Origin: UBA8296 sp031581145
GTDB lineage: Bacteria > Bacteroidota > Rhodothermia > Balneolales > Balneolaceae
Length of the DNA stretch: 64,000 nucleotides
Direction: 5' to 3'
Assembly (NCBI GenBank): GCA_031581145.1
Contig: JAVLBP010000005.1
Location: 26,767 to 90,766, forward strand
Both the position numbers and the translations under genes were made by a program. Under the pieces are notes generated by a model, which was not told where the DNA came from, searched no databases, and saw only the letters and a list, made by a program, of their open reading frames with translations. The stretch's first letter is position 1, and every line of letters begins with the position of its first letter. Below are positions 34,394-43,128 of this stretch, in pieces.

Positions 34394-36901
34394 ATGCCAG
34401 CTAGAAAATCTACATCAACGACATCAACGACATCGAAAACAGCCACAAAGGCTTCTTCGTCCAAAACTCCTGCCAAAGCGGGTGCGACATCCTCATCAGC
34501 CAAGAGCCCTACAAAAACCCCTGCCAAATCATCCTGGAGTAAAAAAGAGGTTCTTGCCGATTATCGTTTGGCTAGAGTAAGTCGAGAAGTCTCGTTACTT
34601 GGTCGAAAAGAGGTGCTCAATGGACGTGCGAAGTTTGGGATATTTGGCGACGGAAAAGAGCTTCCGCAAATCGCATTATCCAAAGTGTTTGAGAATGGAG
34701 ATTTTCGATCAGGGTATTATCGCGATCAAACGTTGCTCATGGCTATTGGACAGCTCACGCCACAGCAATTATTTGCACAACTCTATGCGCATGTGGATAC
34801 CGCCCACGAGCCACACTCTTCAGGCCGTCAAATGACGGCTCATTTTGGCACACAGCTCGTAGATGAAGAAGGGGAGTGGTTGCCACAAACAAGCATGAAA
34901 AATAGCGCTTCGGATATATCCTGCACAGCAGGTCAGATGGCACGACTGCTCGGATTGGCTCAGGCTAGCTCGTTATACCGAGTGGAGAAAAAGCTGGCCA
35001 AACATACGCAGTTCTCCAAAAAAGGGAATGAGATTGCTTTTGGCACCATTGGGGATGCCTCCACATCGGAAGGGGTATTTTGGGAAGCCTTGAATGCAGC
35101 AGGCGTGCTTCAGGTCCCTGTAGTGATGTCTGTGTGGGATGATGGCTATGGCATTTCGGTCTCCAAAAAGTATCAAACGACTAAGGAAAGCATATCAGAG
35201 CTTCTTCAAGGGTTTCAGCGCACAAAAACCAAACCTGGTCTTGAGATTTTGAAAACCAAAGCGTGGGATTACGAGGATCTTGTCGCAACGTACCAAAAGG
35301 CTGCAACGCTTGCGCGAGAAGAGCACGTACCTGTGGTTGTTCATGTGGAGGAAGTGACCCAACCTCAAGGACACTCTACGTCGGGTTCTCATGAGCGATA
35401 CAAGTCTGAAGATCGGCTAGCATGGGAGTCAGAATTTTGTTGTAACACACAGTTCCGACAGTGGATTTTGAAGAAAAAATTAGCCACTGCAAAGGAATTG
35501 GATGCATTGGATACTGAAGCGGCAGAAGAGGTAAAAACAGCCCAAAAAGAGGCGTGGAAAGCATTCCAAGAGCCTCTCAAAGCCGAAAAAGAAGCTGTAT
35601 TAACCCATCTGGATACACTCAAAGCCCAAGTACCCGAGCAAGCTTCAATTCTGGAGGAGCTCTCTACGACGCTCAAGCGTAAAAACCCTGTCATCCGAAA
35701 GGACTCCATGGTTACGGCACGTCGAGCCCTTATCGCCGTTAAAGGGGACAATTCAGAGGCTACTCAAGCCCTTTCATCCTGGATTGAGGCCCAATCTGAA
35801 GCGAATCATGATCGCTATAATAGTCACTGGATTAGCGAAACGAAGTACTCACCATTGAACGTGACTCATATCCCCGCTGAATTCAGTGAGGATATACCCA
35901 CGGTCGACGGGCGTGTAGTTCTGCGCGATAATTTCCAGACCTTATTTGATCGCCACCCTGAAATGGTGGTCTTCGGAGAGGATTCTGGTCAATTGGGTGA
36001 TGTAAATCTTGGTCTAGAAGGGATGCAAGAGCGTTTTGGCATCCATCGTGTGTTTGATACTGGAATTCGTGAAACGACCATTCTTGGACAAGGGATTGGA
36101 ATGGCCATGAGAGGGCTCCGACCGATTGCCGAAATTCAATACCTCGATTATTTACTCTATGCATTTCAAACGCTGAGTGATGATGTGGCCTCCTTACGCT
36201 ACCGCACCAAAGGGCGCCAACGCAGCCCTGTTATCGTTCGCACACGTGGCCACAGACTCGAAGGAATTTGGCATTCGGGCTCTCCTATGGGAATGATACT
36301 TAATGGGATTCGAGGCGTTCATTTGTGTGTTCCTCGCAACCTTACCGAAGCCGCTGGCTTTTACAACACTTTGATTCAAGGGGATGACCCTGCTCTAGTC
36401 ATTGAGCCACTAAATGGATACCGCTTAAAAGAAAACATGCCCTCCAATCTGGGTGACTTTACTACGCCTCTTGGGATACCTGAAGTCGTCCAAGAAGGGA
36501 CGGATATTACACTTGTGTCATACGGTTCAACGTTTAACGTTGTAATGGCAGCGCAACCACTACTTCAGCAGGCAGGGATCTCCGCCGAATGTATTGATGT
36601 GCGAACGCTCCTACCTTTTGATATTGAGCATCGCATTGGAGCCTCCCTCCAAAAAACCAACAGGATTTTGTTCATTGATGAGGATGTCCCAGGTGGTGCT
36701 ACTGCGTTTATGATGCAGCATGTTTTGGACGAACAGGGTGGATACCGATTCCTAGATTCACAAGCCGAATGTCTTACCGCCAAGCCGCATCGGCCTGCTT
36801 ATTCTACAGATGGGGATTACTTCAGTAAGCCATCCGTTGAGGATGTCTTTGATGCCGTCTATGAGATCATGCATGAATCTGATCCGGCTCGATTTCCATA
36901 A
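34394..36901 (+). CDS. 2-oxo acid dehydrogenase E1, alpha and beta subunits fused
   Basis: An 835-residue thiamine-diphosphate enzyme. Residues about 52-370 are the E1-alpha half (FENGDFRSGYYRDQTLLMAIG; the TPP motif GTIGDASTSEGVFWEALNAA near 214). A helical linker covers about 370-490. The E1-beta half spans about 495-830 (RVVLRDNFQTLFDRHPEMVVFGED; final transketolase-C part with DVRTLLPFD). This arrangement matches the branched-chain-type fused E1 of Bacteroidota. The substrate (branched-chain 2-oxo acid or pyruvate) is not certain. Residues 1-50 are a Lys/Ser/Thr/Ala/Pro-rich disordered tail resembling histone H1 or a linker. E2 and E3 are not in the window. Confidence 0.9.
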   Translation: MPARKSTSTTSTTSKTATKASSSKTPAKAGATSSSAKSPTKTPAKSSWSKKEVLADYRLARVSREVSLLGRKEVLNGRAKFGIFGDGKELPQIALSKVFENGDFRSGYYRDQTLLMAIGQLTPQQLFAQLYAHVDTAHEPHSSGRQMTAHFGTQLVDEEGEWLPQTSMKNSASDISCTAGQMARLLGLAQASSLYRVEKKLAKHTQFSKKGNEIAFGTIGDASTSEGVFWEALNAAGVLQVPVVMSVWDDGYGISVSKKYQTTKESISELLQGFQRTKTKPGLEILKTKAWDYEDLVATYQKAATLAREEHVPVVVHVEEVTQPQGHSTSGSHERYKSEDRLAWESEFCCNTQFRQWILKKKLATAKELDALDTEAAEEVKTAQKEAWKAFQEPLKAEKEAVLTHLDTLKAQVPEQASILEELSTTLKRKNPVIRKDSMVTARRALIAVKGDNSEATQALSSWIEAQSEANHDRYNSHWISETKYSPLNVTHIPAEFSEDIPTVDGRVVLRDNFQTLFDRHPEMVVFGEDSGQLGDVNLGLEGMQERFGIHRVFDTGIRETTILGQGIGMAMRGLRPIAEIQYLDYLLYAFQTLSDDVASLRYRTKGRQRSPVIVRTRGHRLEGIWHSGSPMGMILNGIRGVHLCVPRNLTEAAGFYNTLIQGDDPALVIEPLNGYRLKENMPSNLGDFTTPLGIPEVVQEGTDITLVSYGSTFNVVMAAQPLLQQAGISAECIDVRTLLPFDIEHRIGASLQKTNRILFIDEDVPGGATAFMMQHVLDEQGGYRFLDSQAECLTAKPHRPAYSTDGDYFSKPSVEDVFDAVYEIMHESDPARFP

Positions 36902-36945
36902 CTCAACACGAGTTGGAAGATGGTCACGTAAGATTTGCAGCTTGT

Positions 36946-37908
36946 TTAGCCGAAAATCGCTTGGAGATAAAGGATAAAGCGATCGAGTCCAAGGACAAGC
37001 CATGTACCTGGCAAGTAAATAAAAGAGAAAATCATTAAAGCCCTGGCTGAGGCTTCATCACGTTTCCATGCAAAATTCAATCCACTGTAAAGATACCCAA
37101 GTGCAAGGGTGATCCCTCCGACAAGAAACACCCAACTTCCTAAATCCAACACCCACAATTTCACAATGTTAGGAAAGAGGGCAAGTAGTGAGAATACAAC
37201 CCAAAAGGAGGCTTTCAAGCCTTGAGAGTCTGATTTTGGTAACATTTGAAATCCAGCATGGGCATAATCTTTCTGGTAAATCCATGCGATGGCCATCACA
37301 TGCGGCACCTGCCAGAAAAACATAATCCAAAAAAGCATCCATGCCCCGTAATCAAGCACAGTTCCTGAGGCGGCAGCCCATCCCCCAATTGCAGGAAGTG
37401 CACCTGGAATAGCGCCCAAAAACACATTCGCATAGGTAACGCGCTTCATGGGTGTGTAGGCAAATAGATAAATCACGGATGTGGCTACCGATACCCATCC
37501 AGTTGTTTGATTCACACCCAAAAACAATACTGTATACCCAATTCCAAGCAACGTAAGACCAAAAAGGACCCCTTGTGATGCCGAGAGTCGACCTGATGGA
37601 ATAGGTCTAGAGGCCGTTCGGCGCATCAAGGCATCATAATCGCGCTCCAAAACCATGTTCATCACTCCGGTACCCGAACCCACGGCCCATGTTCCAAGCA
37701 AGGCAGCCAAAAAGTGGCCCCATGAAAGGGTCCAGCCCCCAACAGCTGTTGCTGAACCAGACAGACTTCCAAGCAAGAAACCAATAGCCATACTTATAAT
37801 GACAAACAGTGTAATCCCTGGTTTAGTACATTCCCATAAGTCGGCAAGCCAGGTCGAAGAGTGCGATTTGGCTACGGATTCTTGATGCACGTCTCTATGT
37901 CCATTCAC
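36946..37908 (-). CDS. ctaB: Protohaem IX farnesyltransferase (haem O synthase)
   Basis: A 320-residue UbiA-family membrane enzyme that farnesylates haem B to haem O. Aspartate-rich prenyl-binding segment: NMVLERDYDALMRRTASRPIPSGRLS near 85. A second motif region, YTPMKRVTYANVFLGAIPGALP, lies near 152. About eight membrane helices are visible. It is divergent from ctaA across 57 bases, so a shared regulatory region is likely. Together they supply haem A for an aa3-type oxidase, whose genes are outside the window. Confidence 0.95.
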   Translation of the reverse strand: MNGHRDVHQESVAKSHSSTWLADLWECTKPGITLFVIISMAIGFLLGSLSGSATAVGGWTLSWGHFLAALLGTWAVGSGTGVMNMVLERDYDALMRRTASRPIPSGRLSASQGVLFGLTLLGIGYTVLFLGVNQTTGWVSVATSVIYLFAYTPMKRVTYANVFLGAIPGALPAIGGWAAASGTVLDYGAWMLFWIMFFWQVPHVMAIAWIYQKDYAHAGFQMLPKSDSQGLKASFWVVFSLLALFPNIVKLWVLDLGSWVFLVGGITLALGYLYSGLNFAWKRDEASARALMIFSFIYLPGTWLVLGLDRFILYLQAIFG

Positions 37909-37965
37909 GTTAGATGAGTATCTTTAAAAGGTACGAAAAAACCATTTTTTGTCTATTCAAAACCG

Positions 37966-38925
37966 ATGACGAACACCACAAATAAACGTTGGACACCCTT
38001 TCAAGTGATGGCTGTCGTTACGGTCATTGCAACACTTGTTTTAATTGTGGTGGGTGGATTGGTAAGGGCCTCCGGAGCAGGGCTTGGATGCCCTGACTGG
38101 CCTAAATGTTTTGGTGTGTGGGTGCCTCCTACAAATGTCGCTGATTTACCCCCGGGATGGGATCCAGCTCTTTTTAACCCTACACACACTTGGCTTGAAT
38201 ACATCAATCGTTTGGTGGGTGTTCTTATAGGGATCTTCATCACAATCACGATGATCTTATCACTTTGGTGGGTTCGCCGTGACCCTATCGTAACGGCCAC
38301 GTCTGTCCTATCCTTTGTGTTGGTCATCTTCCAAGCGTGGCTTGGTGGACAAGTTGTACGAAGTCAATTAGAAGGGGGGATGATTACCGCACATATGTTG
38401 ATTGCAATGCTCATTGTATCCCTATTGCTATTTGGAGCCTTTCGAGGTCATAGAGAACGATTAAAGTTTGCGATTCCACATCACCACCGAAAACATTTGC
38501 TAACGCTAGGCATTGTATTGTTTGGGGTCTCAATCATCCAGATGGTCCTGGGTACACAGGTTCGAGAGCTTGTCGATGCAGCCAAGAATATGGCCATTAA
38601 ACCACCCCGTTCACAATGGTTGGATGTTGAGAATACGCTCTATGTGATTCATCGAAGCTTTTCGTGGTTGGTGCTACTATCAATGGGTGGATTGGCTTGG
38701 GTTCATCGACGGTATGCAATGGAGCTGCCCAGCTGGATGGGATCGATCGTATGGTGGATTGGTGTATTGGTCATTTCCCAGATTTTTATCGGTATTGGAT
38801 TGGAGCGACTAGATATGCCAGGGGTGTTGCAATTACTCCATCTCAGTGGAATATCGTTTTTGCTGACTCTGCAGTTCATGTATATCCTCGTGTTGTGGCA
38901 AGGCACGGACGTCGCTGGGCGCTGA
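37966..38925 (+). CDS. ctaA: Haem A synthase
   Basis: A 319-residue COX15/CtaA membrane protein that oxidises the methyl group of haem O to give haem A. GGLVRASGAGLGCPDWPKCFG (about 28-48) is the family's first-helix/loop motif with the Cys pair. HTWLEYINRLVGVLIG near 78 and VIHRSFSWLVLLSMGG near 227 carry haem-ligand histidines. Eight helices are expected and visible. Divergent partner of ctaB. The next gene starts three bases after the stop, an unusual companion (phosphopantetheinyl transferase). Confidence 0.94.
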   Translation: MTNTTNKRWTPFQVMAVVTVIATLVLIVVGGLVRASGAGLGCPDWPKCFGVWVPPTNVADLPPGWDPALFNPTHTWLEYINRLVGVLIGIFITITMILSLWWVRRDPIVTATSVLSFVLVIFQAWLGGQVVRSQLEGGMITAHMLIAMLIVSLLLFGAFRGHRERLKFAIPHHHRKHLLTLGIVLFGVSIIQMVLGTQVRELVDAAKNMAIKPPRSQWLDVENTLYVIHRSFSWLVLLSMGGLAWVHRRYAMELPSWMGSIVWWIGVLVISQIFIGIGLERLDMPGVLQLLHLSGISFLLTLQFMYILVLWQGTDVAGR

Positions 38926-38928
38926 GCT

Positions 38929-39762
38929 ATGATTGCGTCCATCCAGGTGTATTCGATGGATCATGCGCTGGCACAAAACGATGCTAGCGAGGTGGTACAG
39001 TTTCTTTCAAACGATGAGCTTAGCCAAGATTTATATCCCAGTGAGTCGCAAAATACTTCATCAACCAAGTCTATTCACACCAAGCGTTGGCGCGAAAAGG
39101 TAGCGTCAAGAAGTTGTCTAGTCAGAGCTGTTCAACGCATCTCCCAAGAGTATTCTATTTCAGACATCCTTTCGAATATCGATTACAAAGAAAACGGAAA
39201 GCCTTTTTTTAGGGAGTTACCCATTGATTTCAGCCTTTCTCATTCCCGTGGCATGGTAGCGGCAGTCGCCGTCCAAAAGGTCAATCATCGAGCTATTGGT
39301 ATAGACCTCGAGGTTGATCCACGTCACTCCATTGAATCTTTCGCTAGGGTGTGTACACAAGAAGAGTGGTCTGAAATCCAATCGATGGAGTCTCCCGTTG
39401 CGCGAAAGTCTGCCTTTTTGAGACGATGGTGTGCCAAAGAGGCTTACGTGAAGGCGCTTGGCAAAGGGCTAGGGTATGGTTTTAAACATTTAGAGGTACG
39501 AAGGTCACCCGAACATGCACTAGAAGCCAATAATGGCCATTCGCATGCCGAAGCGTGGACTCTTACAGACAAAAAGCAGAAGTCACATCCAACGCACCCA
39601 ATCTATACATGGGAGATGGATTCGGCCACACAGGATGGAACTATTTGCATCAGCCTCGCCTATGCGATTCTATCAACGTCGTCTAGCCCAGCCCAGGATC
39701 CTCAAAGCCCAGTGCTAGAGTTTTTGATAAATGACGGACAGGGTCTCCCTGATTTCAAGTAG
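38929..39762 (+). CDS. 4'-phosphopantetheinyl transferase superfamily protein
   Basis: A 277-residue Sfp/AcpS-type enzyme that attaches the phosphopantetheine arm to carrier proteins. The duplicated fold shows FSLSHSRGMVAAVAV near 100, the Mg2+-site GIDLEVDPRHS near 124 and the hallmark RRWCAKEAYVKALGKGLG near 165 (WxxKEA). The broad-substrate Sfp type is favoured by length. It could prime the fatty-acid or a secondary-metabolism carrier; no PKS/NRPS is in the window. Its last 48 bases overlap the 3' end of the convergent MerR gene. Confidence 0.88.
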   Translation: MIASIQVYSMDHALAQNDASEVVQFLSNDELSQDLYPSESQNTSSTKSIHTKRWREKVASRSCLVRAVQRISQEYSISDILSNIDYKENGKPFFRELPIDFSLSHSRGMVAAVAVQKVNHRAIGIDLEVDPRHSIESFARVCTQEEWSEIQSMESPVARKSAFLRRWCAKEAYVKALGKGLGYGFKHLEVRRSPEHALEANNGHSHAEAWTLTDKKQKSHPTHPIYTWEMDSATQDGTICISLAYAILSTSSSPAQDPQSPVLEFLINDGQGLPDFK

Positions 39763-40056
39763 CTCTCTTTTAAGATCGCCAGGTAGTGTCTCTTTGGTAT
39801 CAGGTTGATGCTCACCTGAAGCAGAGGTTTTTTTCTCCAAAACCTTGAGTGCACCTTGGGTACTGTATCCTTTATGATGAATCAAATCTTGGAGTTCCAA
39901 GATTAAGGCGACATCTGATTCTCTGTATCGTCGAGCCCCAGATTTACCCTTCATGGGACTCAACTGAGGAAATACCGTTTCCCAGTATCGAAGGACATGA
40001 GCCTCGATCCCTGTCATTTTGCAGATCTCCCCAATAGAGTAGTACAATTTCTTCAT
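39715..40056 (-). CDS. MerR family transcriptional regulator
   Basis: A short 113-residue MerR-type protein. The winged HTH is at residues 3-72: YYSIGEICKMTGIEAHVLRYWE, then GARRYRESDVALILELQDLI. A short helix follows, with a variable tail and no ligand-binding domain and no metal-ligand cysteines. Such minimal MerR proteins are common in Bacteroidota and related phyla as uncharacterised regulators. It is convergent and overlapping with the phosphopantetheinyl transferase gene and divergent from the GT2 gene 29 bases away, which it could regulate. Confidence 0.87.
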   Translation of the reverse strand: MKKLYYSIGEICKMTGIEAHVLRYWETVFPQLSPMKGKSGARRYRESDVALILELQDLIHHKGYSTQGALKVLEKKTSASGEHQPDTKETLPGDLKRELLEIRETLSVIYQKL

Positions 40057-40085
40057 AGAGCGGAAGTTATGTATTTTTAGCAGTT

Positions 40086-41054
40086 ATGAACAATGTGCCA
40101 TCAAATCATCAGACTGCCCATCAAACTGACCTAAGTCTGGTTATCCCCACATTTAATGAAGAGGACTCCATACATCCGCTTGTTGAAGAAATCCAGGCGG
40201 CGTTAGATCCATTGGGTAAAACGTATGAAGTGATCTTTGTGGATGATGGCTCCAATGATGCTACATGGTCTCATGTGGATGCTCTTTCAAAAGAGATTGA
40301 TCAAGTAAAAGGGCTTCGGTTTCAGCGAAATCATGGGAAAAGTGCAGCGCTTCAAGAGGGGTTTTTCTATGCAGCGGGGCAATACATTGTAACGCTTGAT
40401 GCAGATCTCCAGGATGATCCAGCAGAAATCCCCCACATGCTCACCCAGCTCCAGGAGGAAAAACAAGATCTAGTGAGTGGATGGAAGAAAAAGCGTCATG
40501 ATCCCGTGTCCAAAACGATCCCTTCCAAACTATTTAACGGTGTAACTCGCCTTCTCACCGGGATCCATCTTCATGATTTCAATTGTGGATTGAAAATTTA
40601 CCGCCGCGAGGTGATTGATGCTATTATCGTGTATGGCGAAATGCACCGATATGTCCCAGTATTAGCTCACAATGCTGGTTTCAAGAAGATTGGTGAACGA
40701 GTGGTCAATCACCGTCCACGAGTCCACGGATCCACCAAATTTGGGGCTTCAAGATTTATTAATGGCTTTCTAGATTTGCTGACCCTTTTATTTATGAGTC
40801 GTTATACGGCTCGTCCCATGCACTTCTTTGGTGCGATTGGCATTGTCTCCATTGTGATAGGGGCCGTGATTAATCTATATCTAGCCTTCATTAAACTAGC
40901 TCTTGGTCAGTCCCTGCAAGATCGACCCTTACTGTTCCTCGGTTTCCTACTCCTCGTGGTCGGCGCACAGTTTTTCTCCATAGGATTCATTGGAGAGATG
41001 ATCAATAAAGGATTTGTGCGCAAAAATCGCCCGGCAATTCGCGAGAGGCTGTAG
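40086..41054 (+). CDS. GT2-family glycosyltransferase (polyprenol-phosphate type)
   Basis: A 322-residue GT2 of the dolichol-phosphate mannose synthase/ArnC type. LVIPTFNEEDSIHPLVEEI near 18 and VFVDDGSNDATW near 50 are the nucleotide-sugar site; DADLQDDPAEIPHM near 105 is the metal-binding DxD region; DFNCGLKIYRREV near 163 is the family's NxGxR-like acceptor segment. Two C-terminal membrane helices (about 240-265 and 275-300) anchor it. It is expected to transfer a sugar to polyprenyl phosphate on the cytoplasmic face. Confidence 0.92.
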   Translation: MNNVPSNHQTAHQTDLSLVIPTFNEEDSIHPLVEEIQAALDPLGKTYEVIFVDDGSNDATWSHVDALSKEIDQVKGLRFQRNHGKSAALQEGFFYAAGQYIVTLDADLQDDPAEIPHMLTQLQEEKQDLVSGWKKKRHDPVSKTIPSKLFNGVTRLLTGIHLHDFNCGLKIYRREVIDAIIVYGEMHRYVPVLAHNAGFKKIGERVVNHRPRVHGSTKFGASRFINGFLDLLTLLFMSRYTARPMHFFGAIGIVSIVIGAVINLYLAFIKLALGQSLQDRPLLFLGFLLLVVGAQFFSIGFIGEMINKGFVRKNRPAIRERL

Positions 41055-41065
41055 AGTTTGGAGAG

Positions 41066-41140
41066 GGAGCCCAATGGGATTCGAACCCACGACCTTCGCG
41101 GCCACAACGCGACGCTCTAACCAGCTGAGCTATGGGCTCC
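41066..41140 (-). tRNA. tRNA-His (GTG)
   Basis: The reverse strand folds into a cloverleaf with anticodon loop TTGTGGC, giving anticodon GTG (His). The acceptor stem is GAGCCCA/TGGGCTC with an extra G-1 facing C73, the identity feature of tRNA-His. CCA is not encoded. Last in transcription order of a four-tRNA minus-strand cluster. Confidence 0.95.
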
Positions 41141-41239
41141 ATGCGCATCCATGCTTTTTCGTGATGATATGTGATTTATGAACTCGATTCATAAACACTA
41201 TATATACACTCATGGACTGGACCCAACATTGAATCGTTG

Positions 41240-41311
41240 TACCGCGTACGGGATTCGAACCCGTGCTACCGCCGTGAAAGGGCGGCGTCCTAACCACTAG
41301 ACGAACGCGGC
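41240..41311 (-). tRNA. tRNA-Glu (TTC)
   Basis: Cloverleaf on the minus strand; the anticodon stem CCGCC/GGCGG encloses loop CTTTCAC (anticodon TTC, Glu). The acceptor stem has a G1-U72 wobble. CCA is not encoded. Confidence 0.95.
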
Positions 41312-41332
41312 ATATTCTTAAGGGCCTACAAG

Positions 41333-41403
41333 AGGCGACAAGCGGATTCGAACCGCTGTACGAGGTTTTGCAGACCTCTGCCTAACCACTCGGCCATGTC
41401 GCC
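41333..41403 (-). tRNA. tRNA-Cys (GCA)
   Basis: The minus strand; the anticodon stem GAGGT/ACCTC encloses loop CTGCAAA (anticodon GCA, Cys). The acceptor stem GGCGACA/TGTCGCC is perfect, with discriminator U73. CCA is not encoded. Confidence 0.95.
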
Positions 41404-41423
41404 ATAAAACCTCAGCACTCTCG

Positions 41424-41497
41424 TACGCCCGACAGGACTCGAACCTGTAACCTACTGCTTAGAAGGCAGTTGCTCTATCCAGTTGAGCTACGGGCGC
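41424..41497 (-). tRNA. tRNA-Arg (TCT)
   Basis: The minus strand; the anticodon stem ACTGC/GCAGT encloses loop CTTCTAA (anticodon TCT, Arg AGA/AGG). The acceptor stem GCGCCCG/CGGGCGT has a terminal G-U. First in transcription order of the cluster. The 211 bases between it and the DUF2452 gene show no gene. Confidence 0.95.
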
Positions 41498-41708
41498 AAG
41501 GTTTGTCCCTTTCTAATATTGATCCTCAAAGAGGGTCCCACAATGCCAAAGATCCAAGGAAAGTTTTTGGAAAAACGACAATTTTATCCGGCCGTTTCCT
41601 AATTCTTTCACAGAATGGATAAAGATAGCGAGAAAGTTCCAATGTTTGCAACGTCAGTTTTGGTTTTCTGACCCTTCCAAATCACCCGGTGAGGTGCTCA
41701 AAACCCTG

Positions 41709-42152
41709 TTACGTCGATTGTGGTGCTGCTTCTTGCAGGATCCACTTTCGATTGTGATTCAACACGAAGGATCCAATAAACTCCATCCCTTTTTTTTCGC
41801 CCCATTCACCAGGGGTAATCATCGATAAAAAGGGTTTTCCTTTTTCGCCACCACGGTCATATAAATAATAGATTTGCCCAATCACAGGCTCAAAATTAAA
41901 CTCAGCAGCATACACTAGCTCATTCCACCTATGCTCCTCAACTAGTTTGATATATTGATCCTCGAGCTCTTTAAATCGGCTTTTTAGCTCTTTGTTGACC
42001 ATCATGGTCCCTTGTTCCTTCCACCCGCTAATGTTGTCTAGCTTTATGGCAGGTGCCCCTACACTCGTTCCATAGGGAAGAACAGCAGCGTTATAGCCCT
42101 TCTCATCGTCGTGTACGACAGAGTCAGGTTTCTTTTTCTTATTCTCTTTCAA
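41709..42152 (-). CDS. DUF2452 domain protein
   Basis: A 147-residue soluble protein. Residues about 10-140 match the DUF2452 pattern as I know it: VLPYGTSVGAPAIK near 24, an amphipathic helix (LKSRFKELEDQYIKLVEEHRW), FNFEPVIGQIYYLY near 88 and the C-terminal LSMITPGEWGEK. The function is unknown. No signal peptide or membrane segment. It follows the tRNA cluster on the other side of 211 gene-free bases and is divergent from the AIM24 gene. Confidence 0.8.
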   Translation of the reverse strand: MKENKKKKPDSVVHDDEKGYNAAVLPYGTSVGAPAIKLDNISGWKEQGTMMVNKELKSRFKELEDQYIKLVEEHRWNELVYAAEFNFEPVIGQIYYLYDRGGEKGKPFLSMITPGEWGEKKGMEFIGSFVLNHNRKWILQEAAPQST

Positions 42153-42274
42153 GGACGTTGAATCTTTTTAATGCCTAATGCGTAAAATTTGTCAAAACAA
42201 AAGGTCATATTATCAACTCTACAAACGAGTCGTAGCATTAAATCGTTTGATTCCCAACAAACACTCTACTGACA

Positions 42275-43075
42275 ATGAATAATCACGAAATTGACTTTGA
42301 AATATTTGGCGACGATATGCAATGTGTTGCCATTGAGTTAGATCCACAAGAAACCGTCATTGCAGAAGCAGGATCGATGATGTCGATGGATCCCGAGATT
42401 GAGATGAATACCATATTTGGCGATGGCCGTAATCAAGAATCGAGTATTCTTGGCAAAATGTGGTCTGCAGGCAAGCGTGTCCTCACGGGTGAATCCCTAT
42501 TTATGACAACCTACACGCATCAGGGGCCAGGAGGTAAACGTCGTGTAACATTTGCAGCGCCCTATCCAGGCAAAATCCTTTCTATGGATTTGTCGGAGCA
42601 TAATGGCAAGGTGATTTGTCAGAAAGATTCCTTTTTGTGTGCAGCTCAAGGGGTGGCTGTTGGCATTGAGTTTCAAAAACGACTTGGCACAGGCTTTTTT
42701 GGAGGCGAAGGATTTATCATGCAGAAGCTAGAAGGCGATGGAATGGCCTTCATTCACGCGGGAGGAACTCTCCTGAAGCGAAGTCTAGCCCCAGGCGAAA
42801 CACTCAGAGTGGATACGGGGTGCCTTGTCGCACTTGAGTCATCTGTGAATTATGACATTCAGTTTGTGGGTGGAATCAAAAACACGTTGTTTGGAGGTGA
42901 AGGGGTCTTTTTCGCGTCCGTCACGGGTCCCGGAAATGTATGGATTCAGAGCCTGCCCTTCACCCGACTAGCCGAACGCGTAGTAAGGGCTCTACCAAAT
43001 ACAGGTGGCTCAACAAAAGGGGAAGGATCCGCCCTCGGTGGGTTGGGACGAATCCTTGATGGGGATAATTACTAA
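42275..43075 (+). CDS. TIGR00266/AIM24 family protein
   Basis: A 266-residue protein of the AIM24/TIGR00266 family, beta-rich and of unknown function. Signature segments are FGDDMQCVAIELDPQETVIAE near 10, SMMSMDPEIEMNTIFGDG near 33, TGESLFMTTYTHQGPGGKR near 72, RVDTGCLVALESSV near 182 and FGGEGVFFASVTGPG near 208. The ATG and length are typical. It is a single gene with convergent neighbours. Confidence 0.9.
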   Translation: MNNHEIDFEIFGDDMQCVAIELDPQETVIAEAGSMMSMDPEIEMNTIFGDGRNQESSILGKMWSAGKRVLTGESLFMTTYTHQGPGGKRRVTFAAPYPGKILSMDLSEHNGKVICQKDSFLCAAQGVAVGIEFQKRLGTGFFGGEGFIMQKLEGDGMAFIHAGGTLLKRSLAPGETLRVDTGCLVALESSVNYDIQFVGGIKNTLFGGEGVFFASVTGPGNVWIQSLPFTRLAERVVRALPNTGGSTKGEGSALGGLGRILDGDNY

Positions 43076-43128
43076 GGCTGCAGGCTGAATGACCTGTCAG
43101 AGATGGCCCGTAATGTTAACCGCAGTCG

